The notes beneath the pieces were generated by a model. It ran no database searches, had not been told where the DNA came from, and was given only the letters and a program-made list of their open reading frames with translations. From the NCBI RefSeq assembly GCF_003323715.1, contig NZ_QOIN01000048.1, positions 248,001-312,000 on the forward strand: DNA of 64,000 bases. Direction: 5' to 3'. This DNA comes from Streptomyces diacarni. GTDB lineage: Bacteria > Actinomycetota > Actinomycetes > Streptomycetales > Streptomycetaceae. Of this stretch, positions 16,429 to 25,900 are shown piece after piece (the first letter of the stretch is position 1; every line of letters starts with the position of its first letter). Made by a program: the position numbers and the translations under genes.

Positions 16429-17400
16429 GTGCCCGCATCCGACGACCGGTCGTGGCAGATCACCGAGCCGTGGCGGATCGACTTCGACGACCCCGTCACG
16501 GAGTTGGACGTGCGCGTGGTGGGCGGGACGGTCAACGTGGTCGGCACCCAGGAGACGGCCACCCGCGTCGAGGTGGGCAAGGTCGAGGGGCCGCCCCTGC
16601 TCGTGCGACGTGAGGGCGGCCGGCTGGTCGTCGCCTACGAGGACCTGCCCTGGGGCGGCTTCCTCAAGTGGCTCGACCGCAAGGGCCGACGCCGCAAGGT
16701 GGAGGTGTCGGTGCGGGTGCCGGCGGATGCCGCGCTGTCGGTCGGAGTGGTGGGGGCCACCGCCGTCGTCTCCGGCATCCACGGCAGCACGCAGGTGGCC
16801 GGTGTCTCGGGTGCGACGACACTCGTCGGACTGCGGGGTCCGGTGACGGCCGAGACCGTCTCGGGAGACATCGAGACCCAGCGGCTGTCGGGGCCGCTGC
16901 GCTTCTCCACGGTCTCCGGTGATCTGACGTGCGTCGACGGCGCCCTCGGCGCGATCACCGCCGACTCGGTCAGCGGCGCGATGATCCTCGATCTGAGCTC
17001 CTCCCGGGCGGACGCCCCCGCGGACATCCGGCTGAACAGCGTCTCGGGTGAGCTGGCCGTCAGACTGCCCGCCGACGCCGACCTGGCGGTGGAGGCGCAG
17101 AGCGCGGGCGGCGGCGCCGTCTCCAGCGCCTTCGACGAGCTGACGACCACTGGCTGGGGCTGCCGCAGGGTGACCGGTGCCCTGGGCGGCGGGCGCGGCA
17201 CCCTGCGGGCCAACAACGTCTCCGGCGGTGTGGCGCTGCTCCGCCGCCCGCCCGAGGCGGACGGCCCGGGGGAGGGGCCGCATCCCGGCGACCGCGTCGC
17301 CGCCGCCCAGGGGGCCGGGGCGGCCGGTGGCGCCCGCTCGCCCGGACCTCCGGGTGGCTCCGCGACCCGTGGCAACCCCTCCTCGCCGAAGGACCTGTGA
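16429..17400 (+). CDS. DUF4097-type beta-strand repeat protein
   Basis: The 323-residue protein consists of repeated short beta segments with the recurring phrase S-V/T-S-G-(D/E) (ETVSGDIETQ, STVSGDLTC, NSVSGELAV, NNVSGGVAL). This is the signature of DUF4097, a right-handed beta-helix/adhesin-like fold. There is no signal peptide or membrane segment, so it is probably cytoplasmic. The GTG at 16429 follows GGGGAGG by five bases, and the upstream in-frame extension is rejected. The gene ends one base before the PadR gene, so the pair is an operon. The Gly/Pro-rich tail (from about residue 275) is disordered. DUF4097-PadR pairing is common in streptomycetes; the function is unknown. Confidence 0.85.
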   Translation: MPASDDRSWQITEPWRIDFDDPVTELDVRVVGGTVNVVGTQETATRVEVGKVEGPPLLVRREGGRLVVAYEDLPWGGFLKWLDRKGRRRKVEVSVRVPADAALSVGVVGATAVVSGIHGSTQVAGVSGATTLVGLRGPVTAETVSGDIETQRLSGPLRFSTVSGDLTCVDGALGAITADSVSGAMILDLSSSRADAPADIRLNSVSGELAVRLPADADLAVEAQSAGGGAVSSAFDELTTTGWGCRRVTGALGGGRGTLRANNVSGGVALLRRPPEADGPGEGPHPGDRVAAAQGAGAAGGARSPGPPGGSATRGNPSSPKDL

Positions 17401-17401
17401 C

Positions 17402-18559
17402 ATGCCCCCCGTCTTCGCGCACGGCCGACTGCGCCTGTATCTGCTGATGCTCCTCGCCGAGGCGCCGCGCCACGGCTACGAGGTGATCCGTCTCCTCGAA
17501 GAGCGCTTCCAGGGCCTGTACGCGCCCTCGGCCGGCACCGTCTATCCGCGGCTGGCCAAGCTGGAGGCCGAGGGGCTCGTCAGCCACACGACCGAGGGCG
17601 GCCGCAAGGTATACGCCATCACCGAGGCAGGCCGGGCCGAACTCGACGGCCGGCAGGCGGAGCTGGCCGAGCTGGAGATCGAGATTCGTGACTCCGTGGC
17701 GGCGCTCGCCGGCGACATCCGCGAGGACGTCAGCGGGACGGCGGGCGACCTGCGCCGCGAGATGCGCGAGCAGGCACGGAGCACGCGCCACCGGTCGAAG
17801 CAGGCCCGCGCGGGGAAGGACGCCACCTCGGGATCTTCGCGGGGCGCCACCTCGGGGTGGGACAAGCCCGCCGGCTGGGACGACGGCTGGGGCGAGGGCT
17901 GGGAGGGGGTCTGGGGCGACAAGGAGGCGTGGCGGTACGCCAAGGAGGAGATGCGCCGGGCCAAGGACGAGTGGAAGGAGCAGGCCCGCAAGGCCAAGGA
18001 GGAGGCGCAGCGCGCCAAGCGCCAGGCGAGGAAGGAGCGGGAGGCCCACACCGAGGCGCTGGCCGAGGTGCAGCGGCTCGCCCACCATGTGCAGGATCAG
18101 GTGCAGTCCCGAGTGCAGGCGGGTGACTGGGCGGGGGCCGTTCGCGACGGCATGTCCGAATTCGCCCGCGGCATGGGCAGCCTGGGGCGGGTCACGGGAG
18201 CGGCCACACCCTGGCCGCCGTACGTACGCCCGCACCCGGCCGGTACCGACCCGGACGCCGAGGCCGAGGCCCCCATGGCCGACTCCACGGGTGACCCGGC
18301 GCGCGATCTCGAACGGCTCCTGGACCGCTTCCGGGACGACGTGCGTGACGCCGCCCGCGATCACGGCGTCAGCGAAGGGCAACTGCGCGAGGTGCACCGC
18401 CACCTGTCGACTGCCGCCGCCCATATCGGTGTTGTGCTGCGCGGTGCCGAGGCGGGAGCGGACGGCGCCACGGCCGACACGACCACCGCGTCCCATGCGG
18501 CGGACGGGGCCCATGGGGGGAGCGGGGCGGAGGGGAAGAGGGGCTCGCCGGGCGCGTGA
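17402..18559 (+). CDS. PadR-family regulator with long coiled-coil extension
   Basis: Residues 1-75 are a PadR winged helix (LLMLLAEAPRHGYEVIRLLE, AGTVYPRLAKLEAEGLV, KVYAITEAGRAEL). The remaining 310 residues are unusual. They comprise a helical segment, a Trp/Gly/Asp-rich stretch (GWDDGWGEGWEGVWGDKEAW, about residues 157-180), then a highly charged Lys/Arg/Glu/Ala coiled coil (RAKDEWKEQARKAKEEAQRA), and a final helical pair resembling an extra four-helix element. It is 385 residues long, against about 180-220 for most PadR proteins. It probably autoregulates through the inverted repeat at 16283-16320 (inference). Confidence 0.88.
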   Translation: MPPVFAHGRLRLYLLMLLAEAPRHGYEVIRLLEERFQGLYAPSAGTVYPRLAKLEAEGLVSHTTEGGRKVYAITEAGRAELDGRQAELAELEIEIRDSVAALAGDIREDVSGTAGDLRREMREQARSTRHRSKQARAGKDATSGSSRGATSGWDKPAGWDDGWGEGWEGVWGDKEAWRYAKEEMRRAKDEWKEQARKAKEEAQRAKRQARKEREAHTEALAEVQRLAHHVQDQVQSRVQAGDWAGAVRDGMSEFARGMGSLGRVTGAATPWPPYVRPHPAGTDPDAEAEAPMADSTGDPARDLERLLDRFRDDVRDAARDHGVSEGQLREVHRHLSTAAAHIGVVLRGAEAGADGATADTTTASHAADGAHGGSGAEGKRGSPGA

Positions 18560-18651
18560 CGCCGCCGCCCACGCTCGCGCGAGCAGCCGCCGTGGATGTT
18601 CAATAGGAGGGCGGCGCAGGGCCGTTGGTGTGAACGCGGCGAGGGGGACGT

Positions 18652-19095
18652 ATGAAGCGGGAGATCCGGGAGATCACGCTGCCGGGCGGTGAAACCCTGC
18701 TGGCACAGGTCCGGGTTCTGGACGAGGACGAGGTCCCGCCGGGGGCCGACGAGTTCCAGTACGACGATGTGGGCACGCGGGACCAGCTCATCGCGCGGGC
18801 CCAGCAGCTCAACGAAGTGATCAGCGGTGTCGGGTCGGCCGTGCTGAGGGCGGCCCGCCAGGCGAGCCCGGACGAGGTCAGCGCCACGTTCGGCGTCGAG
18901 CTGGCCGTCAAGTCGGGTAAGGCCCTCGCCGCCGTCCTCGCCGACGGGGAGGCCAAGGCCTCGGTTTCGGTCACCCTCACGTGGCACGCGGCGCACCAGC
19001 GGAACGGCGACGGCGACGGCGAGGACGATACGACGGGAGCCACGCGGACCGCGGACGGCACGGCCACACCCGGCACCGCCCCGCAGGGCGGGTGA
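18652..19095 (+). CDS. Trypsin-co-occurring (Trypco1, CU044_2847-type) protein
   Basis: The 147-residue protein begins with a small beta-sheet (IREITLPGGETLLAQVRVLDE) and contains FGVELAVKSGKALAAVLADG followed by a strand ASVSVTLTWH. This is the pattern of the small Trypco1 domain that is encoded next to trypsin-like proteases in actinobacterial conflict systems. The C-terminal about 35 residues are disordered. It lies about 490 bases upstream of the trypsin-VMAP gene on the same strand, which supports the assignment. Its proposed role is an effector-associated adaptor; no enzymatic residues are seen. Confidence 0.75.
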   Translation: MKREIREITLPGGETLLAQVRVLDEDEVPPGADEFQYDDVGTRDQLIARAQQLNEVISGVGSAVLRAARQASPDEVSATFGVELAVKSGKALAAVLADGEAKASVSVTLTWHAAHQRNGDGDGEDDTTGATRTADGTATPGTAPQGG

Positions 19096-19514
19096 CGCGC
19101 GGGGCGCGGCTGAGCAGGGGTCGGCGCGCGCGGCGGTGGTAGGCGGTGAGCGGGTGCCGCGCGCGGGCGCGCGTGAGCACCGCCAAGCTCCGAGTCCTCC
19201 CGGCGGGTTGGGCCGCCGGGCCGGTTTGGGCCGGGCAGCCCAGCGTCAGGTCGGGTCGCCCGTCGTCCGGGCCCGGCCCGGCACCCGGCTTCGGCCCGGC
19301 TCGTCCTCGTCCTCGGCCTCGGCCCGGGTTCGGGTGCGCACCCGAACCCGCTTGCGCAGGCGGGGGAGTGGCCGTCCCCTGCCGTGAGTACGGGCTGTGC
19401 GGGGGATGTCGGGGCGCCGCCTCTCCCGTCTGTCGGACCCGGGGACTAGCCTGCTACCTCAGGCATCTCACAGAAGGAAGTGACGGGGGAACGGGGCGTA
19501 GAGGGGGGAGTGCT
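19096..19514 (+). other. Intergenic spacer before the trypsin-VMAP gene
   Basis: This stretch is very GC-rich and has no coding signature I can support. A sequence ctagcctgctacctc near 19446-19460 could be part of a promoter. A strong GGGGGGAG ribosome-binding sequence sits at 19503-19510. Confidence 0.4.
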
Positions 19515-19589
19515 GTGACCGGAGTGCGAGCCGCGCGGTGCGGGAGGCCACGATTCGGCGTGCTGCTGTGCGCGCCCTGTGCCGCGTGA
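19515..19589 (+). CDS. Possible 24-codon leader ORF coupled to the trypsin gene
   Basis: GTG at 19515 follows GGGGGGAG (19503-19510) by four bases and opens a 24-residue frame containing FGVLLCAPCAA. Its TGA (19587-19589) overlaps the GTG at 19586, my preferred start of the protease (GTGA). This could be a leader peptide that sets translation of the protease, or simply chance. The peptide resembles nothing I know. Confidence 0.3.
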   Translation: MTGVRAARCGRPRFGVLLCAPCAA

Positions 19590-21877
19590 ACGCCCCCACG
19601 GGCCTCGCCGACTCCGTTCGCGCTTCCGTCGTGCGCATCGGGGCACCGCCCGAGGGGTACGACGGAAGCAGCGGCGGCGGCGTCAGCGGCGGCCGCGGTG
19701 ACGGAGTGAGCGGTGACGGAGTGCGCGGGATCGCCGCGCCCCTCGCGGGGCGGCGCTCGTTCTGGGGGAGCGGGTTCTTCGTCGCGCCTGGTTGGGTCCT
19801 CACGTGTGCCCATGTCGTCGGCAAGGGCGCCGCGAGCGTGTGGAGGGGGGATCGCGCCATCGGCATCACGGTCGGCGACGACGCGCAGAGCACGGTGCTC
19901 CTCGGCGAGCTCGCGTTCGGGCTGCCGCTGCCCGAGAACCCCGAAGAGCCGCCGGCGCCGTGGCCGTTCCCCGATCTGGCACTCGTACGGGTGCCGGACG
20001 CGACGGACGTGGACTGCCTGTGGCTGAGCGACCGCTCGGCCCTCACCCCGGCCGCCATCGGGCTGTACGGCTGGGTGCCGGGCCCGGAGCGCGGCGAGCA
20101 GATGTTCTTCACGGGGCTGGCGACGGCCACGGGCGTGCGGGGCCGCCCCCTGATGCTCAGCGGTGACGAGTTGACGGAAGGCTGCTCGGGCGGCCCGGTG
20201 CTGGACGAGCGGCGCGGTGCGGTGCTCGGCGTCAGCAAGGGCAAGGGCTCCCGTCCGCACACCGGGGTGGCCACGCGGGTCACCGCGCTGCGCAGGCTGT
20301 GTGACGCGGGGCCGCGAGGGGCGCGGGTGCTGCACGAGGTGCTGTCCGCGCACGACCGCTACCACCTGCGGCGCTACCACGGGTTCGGGCACAGCTGGTA
20401 TCGCCAGCACGCGCGGCTGGGTCCCATGGGCGGGGAGCCGGCCTACGGGTTCACGGTGGACCGGCGGGCGGAGCTGTACGCGCTGTTCGCCGAGGTGGAG
20501 CCGCCGACGGGCGCCGGGCAGGTGCTGCAACTGGCCAACGAGGCGCGGGACATGGTGCTGCGCCTCCCCTACACCTTGAACGAGCACGATCCCCGTTCCT
20601 GGCGGGAGGGCGCGGGTCTGCTCTACGAGCCGCGGGACAGCGACGCGGCGGCGGAGGAGCCTTCTCCCGATCTGGCGCTGGAGGCCGTGGTGCTGTACGC
20701 CGCCAAGGTGGTCGCCGCACTCACCCGTTCGGGTGCGGCGGCGTCGCCGCGTTCGGTGCGCGCCCTGGCGGAGCTGCGCGGCTGGGTGGAGCGCACCGCG
20801 CACACGCTGCTCAACGACGTGATCAGGGCCCGTGTCCCCACCGTGCTGGAGAGTCACCGTCCCGCGTCGGCGGCCAGGGCCAATGTGCTGGTGGAGGTGG
20901 AGCCCGACATCTACGGTTCGGGACGGCACGCCTGGCGGGTGCTGCTGGTCCGCTCGGCTGACAAGGACGAGCTGCTGGCCGCTGACGACGGCGCGGACGA
21001 GGCCGAGGAGGACGGGGAGCGGGAGGAGTCCATCGTCGACCAGAGCCGCGAGGAGGTGCCGCGCCCCCGGCTGGAGGAGGCCGTGCGCGGTGCGCTGTCC
21101 CAGGCGCTCGACCAGTGCGACGTGGACGATCACCTGGCGGCGGTGGAGTTCCTGCTGCCGCGCGCGCTCTTCGACGAGCCGGTGGACGAGTGGCGGGTGC
21201 GCCCCTACGATCCGGACGATCCGTTCAATCCGCACGCTGTGCCGCTGGGGCAGCGTCGACTGGTCGTGGTGCGTGACAGGTCGCGCAGGGACCACGGGTT
21301 CACCCCGGAGGCCCGTACCAGGGCGGCCGCGGTGCTGGGCGGCCCGATGGAGGCTGTGCCGCTGCGGCGCGAGGTGCCCGTGTCCGGGCACGGCGCGTCG
21401 GTGCCCGAGGGCGGGCAGGCCGCCTACGGGCGGCTGCTGGCCGCGCCGCCCGGTGCCGTTCCCGTGTACTGCGCGCGGACGGGCAGCGGCCCGGGGGCCC
21501 GCGCCATGGCGGCGGCGCTCGGCGCGGGGCACGCGGTGGCGCTGTGGCGGCACTCGTGCGGCGACCAGCTCGACCACGACGACTGCGAGGAGTTCCACGA
21601 GCGGGCTGCCGCGCTGCTGCGCCAGGTCCACTCGGCGCGGCAGCTTCCGCAGGAGATCAGGGCGCTGCGGAACACCAACGCCGACCTGGGCGACGGGGGG
21701 AGCTGGGACACGGAGGGGTCAACTGGCGTGAACAGTGCGCCAATTGACCACCCAGCGGCCTGGGCACGGCATATCGTCCTGCTTTACGATCCGCCCCACA
21801 GGACCATTGGGGACGAACCGTTGCGCGAACCACCGCTCATGCCCAGGCAGTCGACAGCGTTGAGGAGCACATCGTGA
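19586..21877 (+). CDS. Trypsin-like protease with C-terminal VMAP-C-like domain
   Basis: The 763-residue protein opens with a trypsin-like serine protease domain: WGSGFFVAPGWVLTCAHVV (His, about residue 75), PDLALVRV (Asp, about 130) and EGCSGGPVLD (Ser, about 200), so the triad is complete. There is no signal peptide, so it is cytoplasmic. The region from about residue 300 to the end has LEFLLPRALF-like and WRHSCGD-like motifs and an acidic insert (about 465-480). This matches the VMAP-C type domain (vWA-MoxR-associated protein) seen in multigene conflict systems. I chose the GTG at 19586; a GTG at 19538 is an in-frame alternative. The stop overlaps the MoxR start (GTGA). Proposed role: a protease effector activated by the AAA+/vWA partners (inference from known family associations). 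Confidence 0.8.
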   Translation: MNAPTGLADSVRASVVRIGAPPEGYDGSSGGGVSGGRGDGVSGDGVRGIAAPLAGRRSFWGSGFFVAPGWVLTCAHVVGKGAASVWRGDRAIGITVGDDAQSTVLLGELAFGLPLPENPEEPPAPWPFPDLALVRVPDATDVDCLWLSDRSALTPAAIGLYGWVPGPERGEQMFFTGLATATGVRGRPLMLSGDELTEGCSGGPVLDERRGAVLGVSKGKGSRPHTGVATRVTALRRLCDAGPRGARVLHEVLSAHDRYHLRRYHGFGHSWYRQHARLGPMGGEPAYGFTVDRRAELYALFAEVEPPTGAGQVLQLANEARDMVLRLPYTLNEHDPRSWREGAGLLYEPRDSDAAAEEPSPDLALEAVVLYAAKVVAALTRSGAAASPRSVRALAELRGWVERTAHTLLNDVIRARVPTVLESHRPASAARANVLVEVEPDIYGSGRHAWRVLLVRSADKDELLAADDGADEAEEDGEREESIVDQSREEVPRPRLEEAVRGALSQALDQCDVDDHLAAVEFLLPRALFDEPVDEWRVRPYDPDDPFNPHAVPLGQRRLVVVRDRSRRDHGFTPEARTRAAAVLGGPMEAVPLRREVPVSGHGASVPEGGQAAYGRLLAAPPGAVPVYCARTGSGPGARAMAAALGAGHAVALWRHSCGDQLDHDDCEEFHERAAALLRQVHSARQLPQEIRALRNTNADLGDGGSWDTEGSTGVNSAPIDHPAAWARHIVLLYDPPHRTIGDEPLREPPLMPRQSTALRSTS

Positions 21878-22944
21878 GCGATTGGCGCATCTACCGCGGC
21901 GCGGGTGTGCCGCACGAGGGCGTGCGGGGACTGCCCGAGCCGCCTCCGTGGCGCGATTTCACCGGTGCCGGCACCGGACCCGACAGCCCGAACGGCGCGG
22001 AGGGCGACGACGCCGACGACACCGAGGGCGCCGACACCGCGCGGCGGCTGGGTGCGCGGCGGCGTCTGGTGGAGAGTCTGCATCCGCGTCCCGAGGAGGT
22101 GGAGGCGGTCAACGCGGCGCTGTATCTGCGCCGCCCCCTCCTGGTCACCGGCAACCCGGGTACCGGCAAGTCGACGCTCGCGCACGCGGTCGCGCACGAG
22201 CTGGGTCTCGGCCGGGTGCTCCGCTGGCCGATCGTCAGCCGTACGTCGCTGGCGGACGGGCTCTACCACTACGACGCGATCGGCAGGCTCCAGGACGTCC
22301 AGCTGGACCGTGCCGTGGCCGGCGAGAGCGACTCGGCGCCCGCCCGCCCCCCGATCGGGTCGTATCTGCGGCTTGGTCCGCTGGGCACGGCGCTGCTGCC
22401 CGCGCAGGAGGGCCCCGACGGAGTGCCGCTGCCCCGGGTGCTGCTGGTCGACGAGCTGGACAAGAGCGACATCGACCTGCCCAGCGACCTGCTCAACGTC
22501 CTGGAGGACGGCGAGTTCACCATTCCGGAGCTGGAGCGCATCGCCGACCGCGAGCCGGTCACCGAGGTGCTGACCGCGGACGGCGACAAGGTTCCCATCG
22601 AGGGCGGGCGGGTGCGGTGTACGGCGTTCCCGTTCATCGTGCTGACCTCCAACGGCGAGCGGGACTTCCCGGCCGCGCTGCTGCGCCGGTGCATCCAGCT
22701 CGACCTCAAACCGCCGGGCGACAAGCAGCTGGCCGCGATGGTATCCGCACATCTGGGTGAAGAGGCGCTTGAGGAGGGCGCCGAGCTGGTTCAGCGGTTC
22801 CTGCGCCGCGAGCCCGGGCAGGTCATCGCCACCGACCAGCTGCTCAACGCACTGTTCCTGACACAGCGCGCCTCGGGCGTCGAGAGGGTCACCCGCGACC
22901 GGCTCGCCGAGATGCTGCTGCGCCCCCTCGATCGCCCGAGGTGA
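21874..22944 (+). CDS. MoxR-type AAA+ ATPase
   Basis: The 356-residue protein has a short N-terminal segment, Walker A GNPGTGKST (about residue 92), Walker B VLLVDELDKSD (about 188), a sensor-1-like VLTSNGERDFPAALLRRC and arginine fingers, the MoxR-clade arrangement. MoxR ATPases act as chaperone-like remodellers with vWA-domain partners; here the next gene encodes a divergent vWA-like protein. Translation is coupled to the protease gene by a GTGA overlap. It is the NTP-dependent switch of the island (inference from family). Confidence 0.92.
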   Translation: MSDWRIYRGAGVPHEGVRGLPEPPPWRDFTGAGTGPDSPNGAEGDDADDTEGADTARRLGARRRLVESLHPRPEEVEAVNAALYLRRPLLVTGNPGTGKSTLAHAVAHELGLGRVLRWPIVSRTSLADGLYHYDAIGRLQDVQLDRAVAGESDSAPARPPIGSYLRLGPLGTALLPAQEGPDGVPLPRVLLVDELDKSDIDLPSDLLNVLEDGEFTIPELERIADREPVTEVLTADGDKVPIEGGRVRCTAFPFIVLTSNGERDFPAALLRRCIQLDLKPPGDKQLAAMVSAHLGEEALEEGAELVQRFLRREPGQVIATDQLLNALFLTQRASGVERVTRDRLAEMLLRPLDRPR

Positions 22945-22951
22945 CCCGCTG

Positions 22952-25900
22952 ATGAGCCCGGCGCCGCCCCCGCCGCGACGGCCGCGTGGCCGTGCGCGGT
23001 CCGAGGCGAGCCCGCCGCGCCCCTCCACGGCCGTCCAGGAAGCCCTGGCCGTCGGGGAGGTGGCTCAGCTGGTGGCGCGGCTGCGGGCCGCCGGCTGGGA
23101 GCCCTCGTCCGAGGAAGTGGCCGAGGCGCTGTGGCTCGCCCGGTTCACCGCCCCCGGGCAGGCGGACGCGGCCGCGGGCGCCACCGGCTCGCCCAGGACC
23201 GAGAGCGGAGCGCTCCCTTCGCAGCCGTCGGCACCGCCGGCGCACGAGGACGAGGAGACGGAGCCGGACGAGGCACCGGCGGCGGCCACGGAGCGGACGG
23301 CGCCGGTGTCGCTGTTCGCTCCGCGCCGGCACGGGGGCGCGCCGTCCCCCGGCTTCCCGGTGCGCGCCCCGGCGGCGGGGTCACTGTCCGGGCTGCTGGA
23401 GCTGCAGCACGCGCTGCGCCCGCTGCACGGCTACCGGCCGCCGCTCCCCCCGGCGACCGGGGGGCTGGACGAGGCCGCCACCGCGGATTTGAGCGCCCGT
23501 TCCGCCACGGTGCTGCCGGTGTTCGGCACCGCGATCCGCCGCTACAGCGAGATCCAGCTCATCATGGACGCCTCGCCGACCGCGTCCGTGTGGCAGCCCA
23601 CGCTGGAGCGGCTGCGCCAGACGTTCGAACAGCTCGGCGTCTTCCGTGACGTGCAGGTCCGCTACCTCTACCGCGCCCGTGACGGTTCCCCGCTCATCGG
23701 CACGGGACCGGCCGACGGCAGCACGCGGCTGCGCCCCGCGGACCAGTACCGCGACACCACGGGCCGGCGGCTCACCCTGGTCGTCAGCGACTGCGTGGGG
23801 GCGCTGTGGCAGGACGGCCGCGCCCAGCGGCTGCTGCACCACTGGTCGGGGCGCTCTCCGCTGGCCGTCGTCCAGCCGCTGCCGCCCCGCCTGTGGCCGC
23901 GCACGGCGCTGCCGGCCGAGCCGGGGACGCTGCTGCGGGAGCGCGGCTCCGGCGGGCGTGTCACGTTCGAGCCCGAGGGGTACGGTCCGCTGCCGCCCGC
24001 CGACGCGGTGGCCGTGCCCGTGCTGCTGCCGACGCCCGAGGCGCTGGGCAACTGGGCGCGGTTGCTGGGCAGCGGTGGTGAGCGCGCGGTCCCGGGGGCC
24101 GCCGCCTGGGTGCTGCCGCGGCACCCGGCGATGCCGCCGCCGCGCACGGCGCCGGGTGGCGTTCCGCCGCGCACGCTGCTGAGGGAGTTCCGCAACACCG
24201 CCTCGCCCGGTGCGCTGGATCTGGCCCTGCACCTGTCCGTCGTCCCGCTGCTGCTGCCGGTCATCCACCTGGTCCAGGAGGCGATGCTGCCGGACACGGG
24301 GCCGATGGAGCTGGCCGAGGTCCTGCTCTCGGGGTTGCTGACGCGGCTGCCCGAGGAGGAGTGCGAGGGGGAGGTGGCGGCGTCCGCGTACGGGCCGCGG
24401 TACACGTTCGCGCCTGGCGTGCGGGAGTTGCTGCTCCAGTCGCTGGACCAGAGCGCGGCCGTTCTCACGCTCAAACACCTGTCCGACCATGTGGAGCAGC
24501 GGTTCGGCAAGGGCACCCGCAACTTCGCGGCCCTGGCCGTCGCCCAGCTCACCGGGGAGGACGAGGAAGGCCCGCTGGTCTCGCCGCGGGACGACGACGA
24601 GGTCGACGAGCTGTTCGCCACCATCCCCGCCGAGGTCGTCCGCTTCTACCTGCCCGACGCGCACGCGGCCGACCAGGTGGCCGAAACCGAGCGGCTGCTG
24701 GGCCAGTGGCGGGCCCAACGGGACATCCAACTGCTGTACCGGGCCCGTTCGGTGGGGGAGGCCGCACGCGCCGCCGACCGGGACAGCCCGCGCGCCCGGC
24801 TGGCCCTCGGCCGCGTCCTGCGCGCCCTCGCGGGAACGGCCGCCCAACGGCGCAGCCCGCAGGGCGCCGAACCGCTGCTGCGGGACGCCGCCGAACTGCT
24901 GACGGACGACGCCCCCGCGACCCTGCTGGAGCGGGCCGGTGTCGAGAACGACCTGTGGCAGGCGCGCGGAGGGGTGCGGCATCTGCTGCGCGCCGAGCGG
25001 CTGCTGCGCACGCTGGCCGGCCGCCTCACGGGGGACACGGCGGACCCGGCGCTGCCCCCGGACGCCGAGCTGACCCGTAAACTCCGACTGGGCCGGGTGC
25101 TGCTCGCGCTGGCCCACGCAGCACCCGAACACCGCCACAGGGCGGCCCTCGAGGCCGTCAGCGAACTCCGCGAAGTGAGCGACATGCTGGCTGACCGCGC
25201 GCCCGGGACCCCCGAGCACTCCAGCGCCCCCACCGACCCCGCAGGCCCGACCTCCGGCCGGTCGGCGGAGGACGGCCGTCGCAAGGACGGCGCGGGTACC
25301 GAGCAGGTCACCCCGCTGGAGGCGTCCACGCGGGTGCCTGAGCCCGCCGCGTCACCGCCCGGAGGGGACGCGGCCACGCAGCGGAACGCACCCTCCGTCC
25401 GGCAGGGCAGCCCGTCCGGCCGCCCTGCCACCGCCACGGAGCGCCGCGAGGAGGTGGCGGCCCAGCGCTGCGGTGTCCTGCTCGACCTGGCGTCCGCGCT
25501 GCGGTTGAGCGGCGCGCCGCCTCGAGAACGCCTGGAGGTGCTGACGCGGGCTGACGCGGTCGCGGGGGAGCGGACGGGCCTGCGGCTGCGCTGTGCCAGG
25601 GAACGCGCCCGCGTGCTGCGCGAGACCCACGACTGGGCGGCCGCCGCCCAGGCGTACACCGAAGCCGAACGGTTCACCTCGCCGGACAGCGTCCAGCGCG
25701 GCGAGTTGCTCACCGAGTGGGGGGAGATGCTGCTCACCGGCGCGGGCGACCTCTCCCGCGCCGAGGGCATCCTGCGCGAGGCGCTCACCCGCGCACCGAC
25801 GGGCAGCCCCGCGGTGGCCCGTGCGGCACTGCTGCTGGGCCGTGTGCTGCTGCTGCGCTACGACGCGGAGGAGTTCAGGCCCGATCTGTACGAGGGCTGC

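Noticed and set aside
19146..19589. 147-codon frame before the trypsin gene as a protein gene
   Set aside because: Pro/Arg/Gly-rich composition with no family; only its last 24 codons have a good ribosome site, reported as a possible leader.
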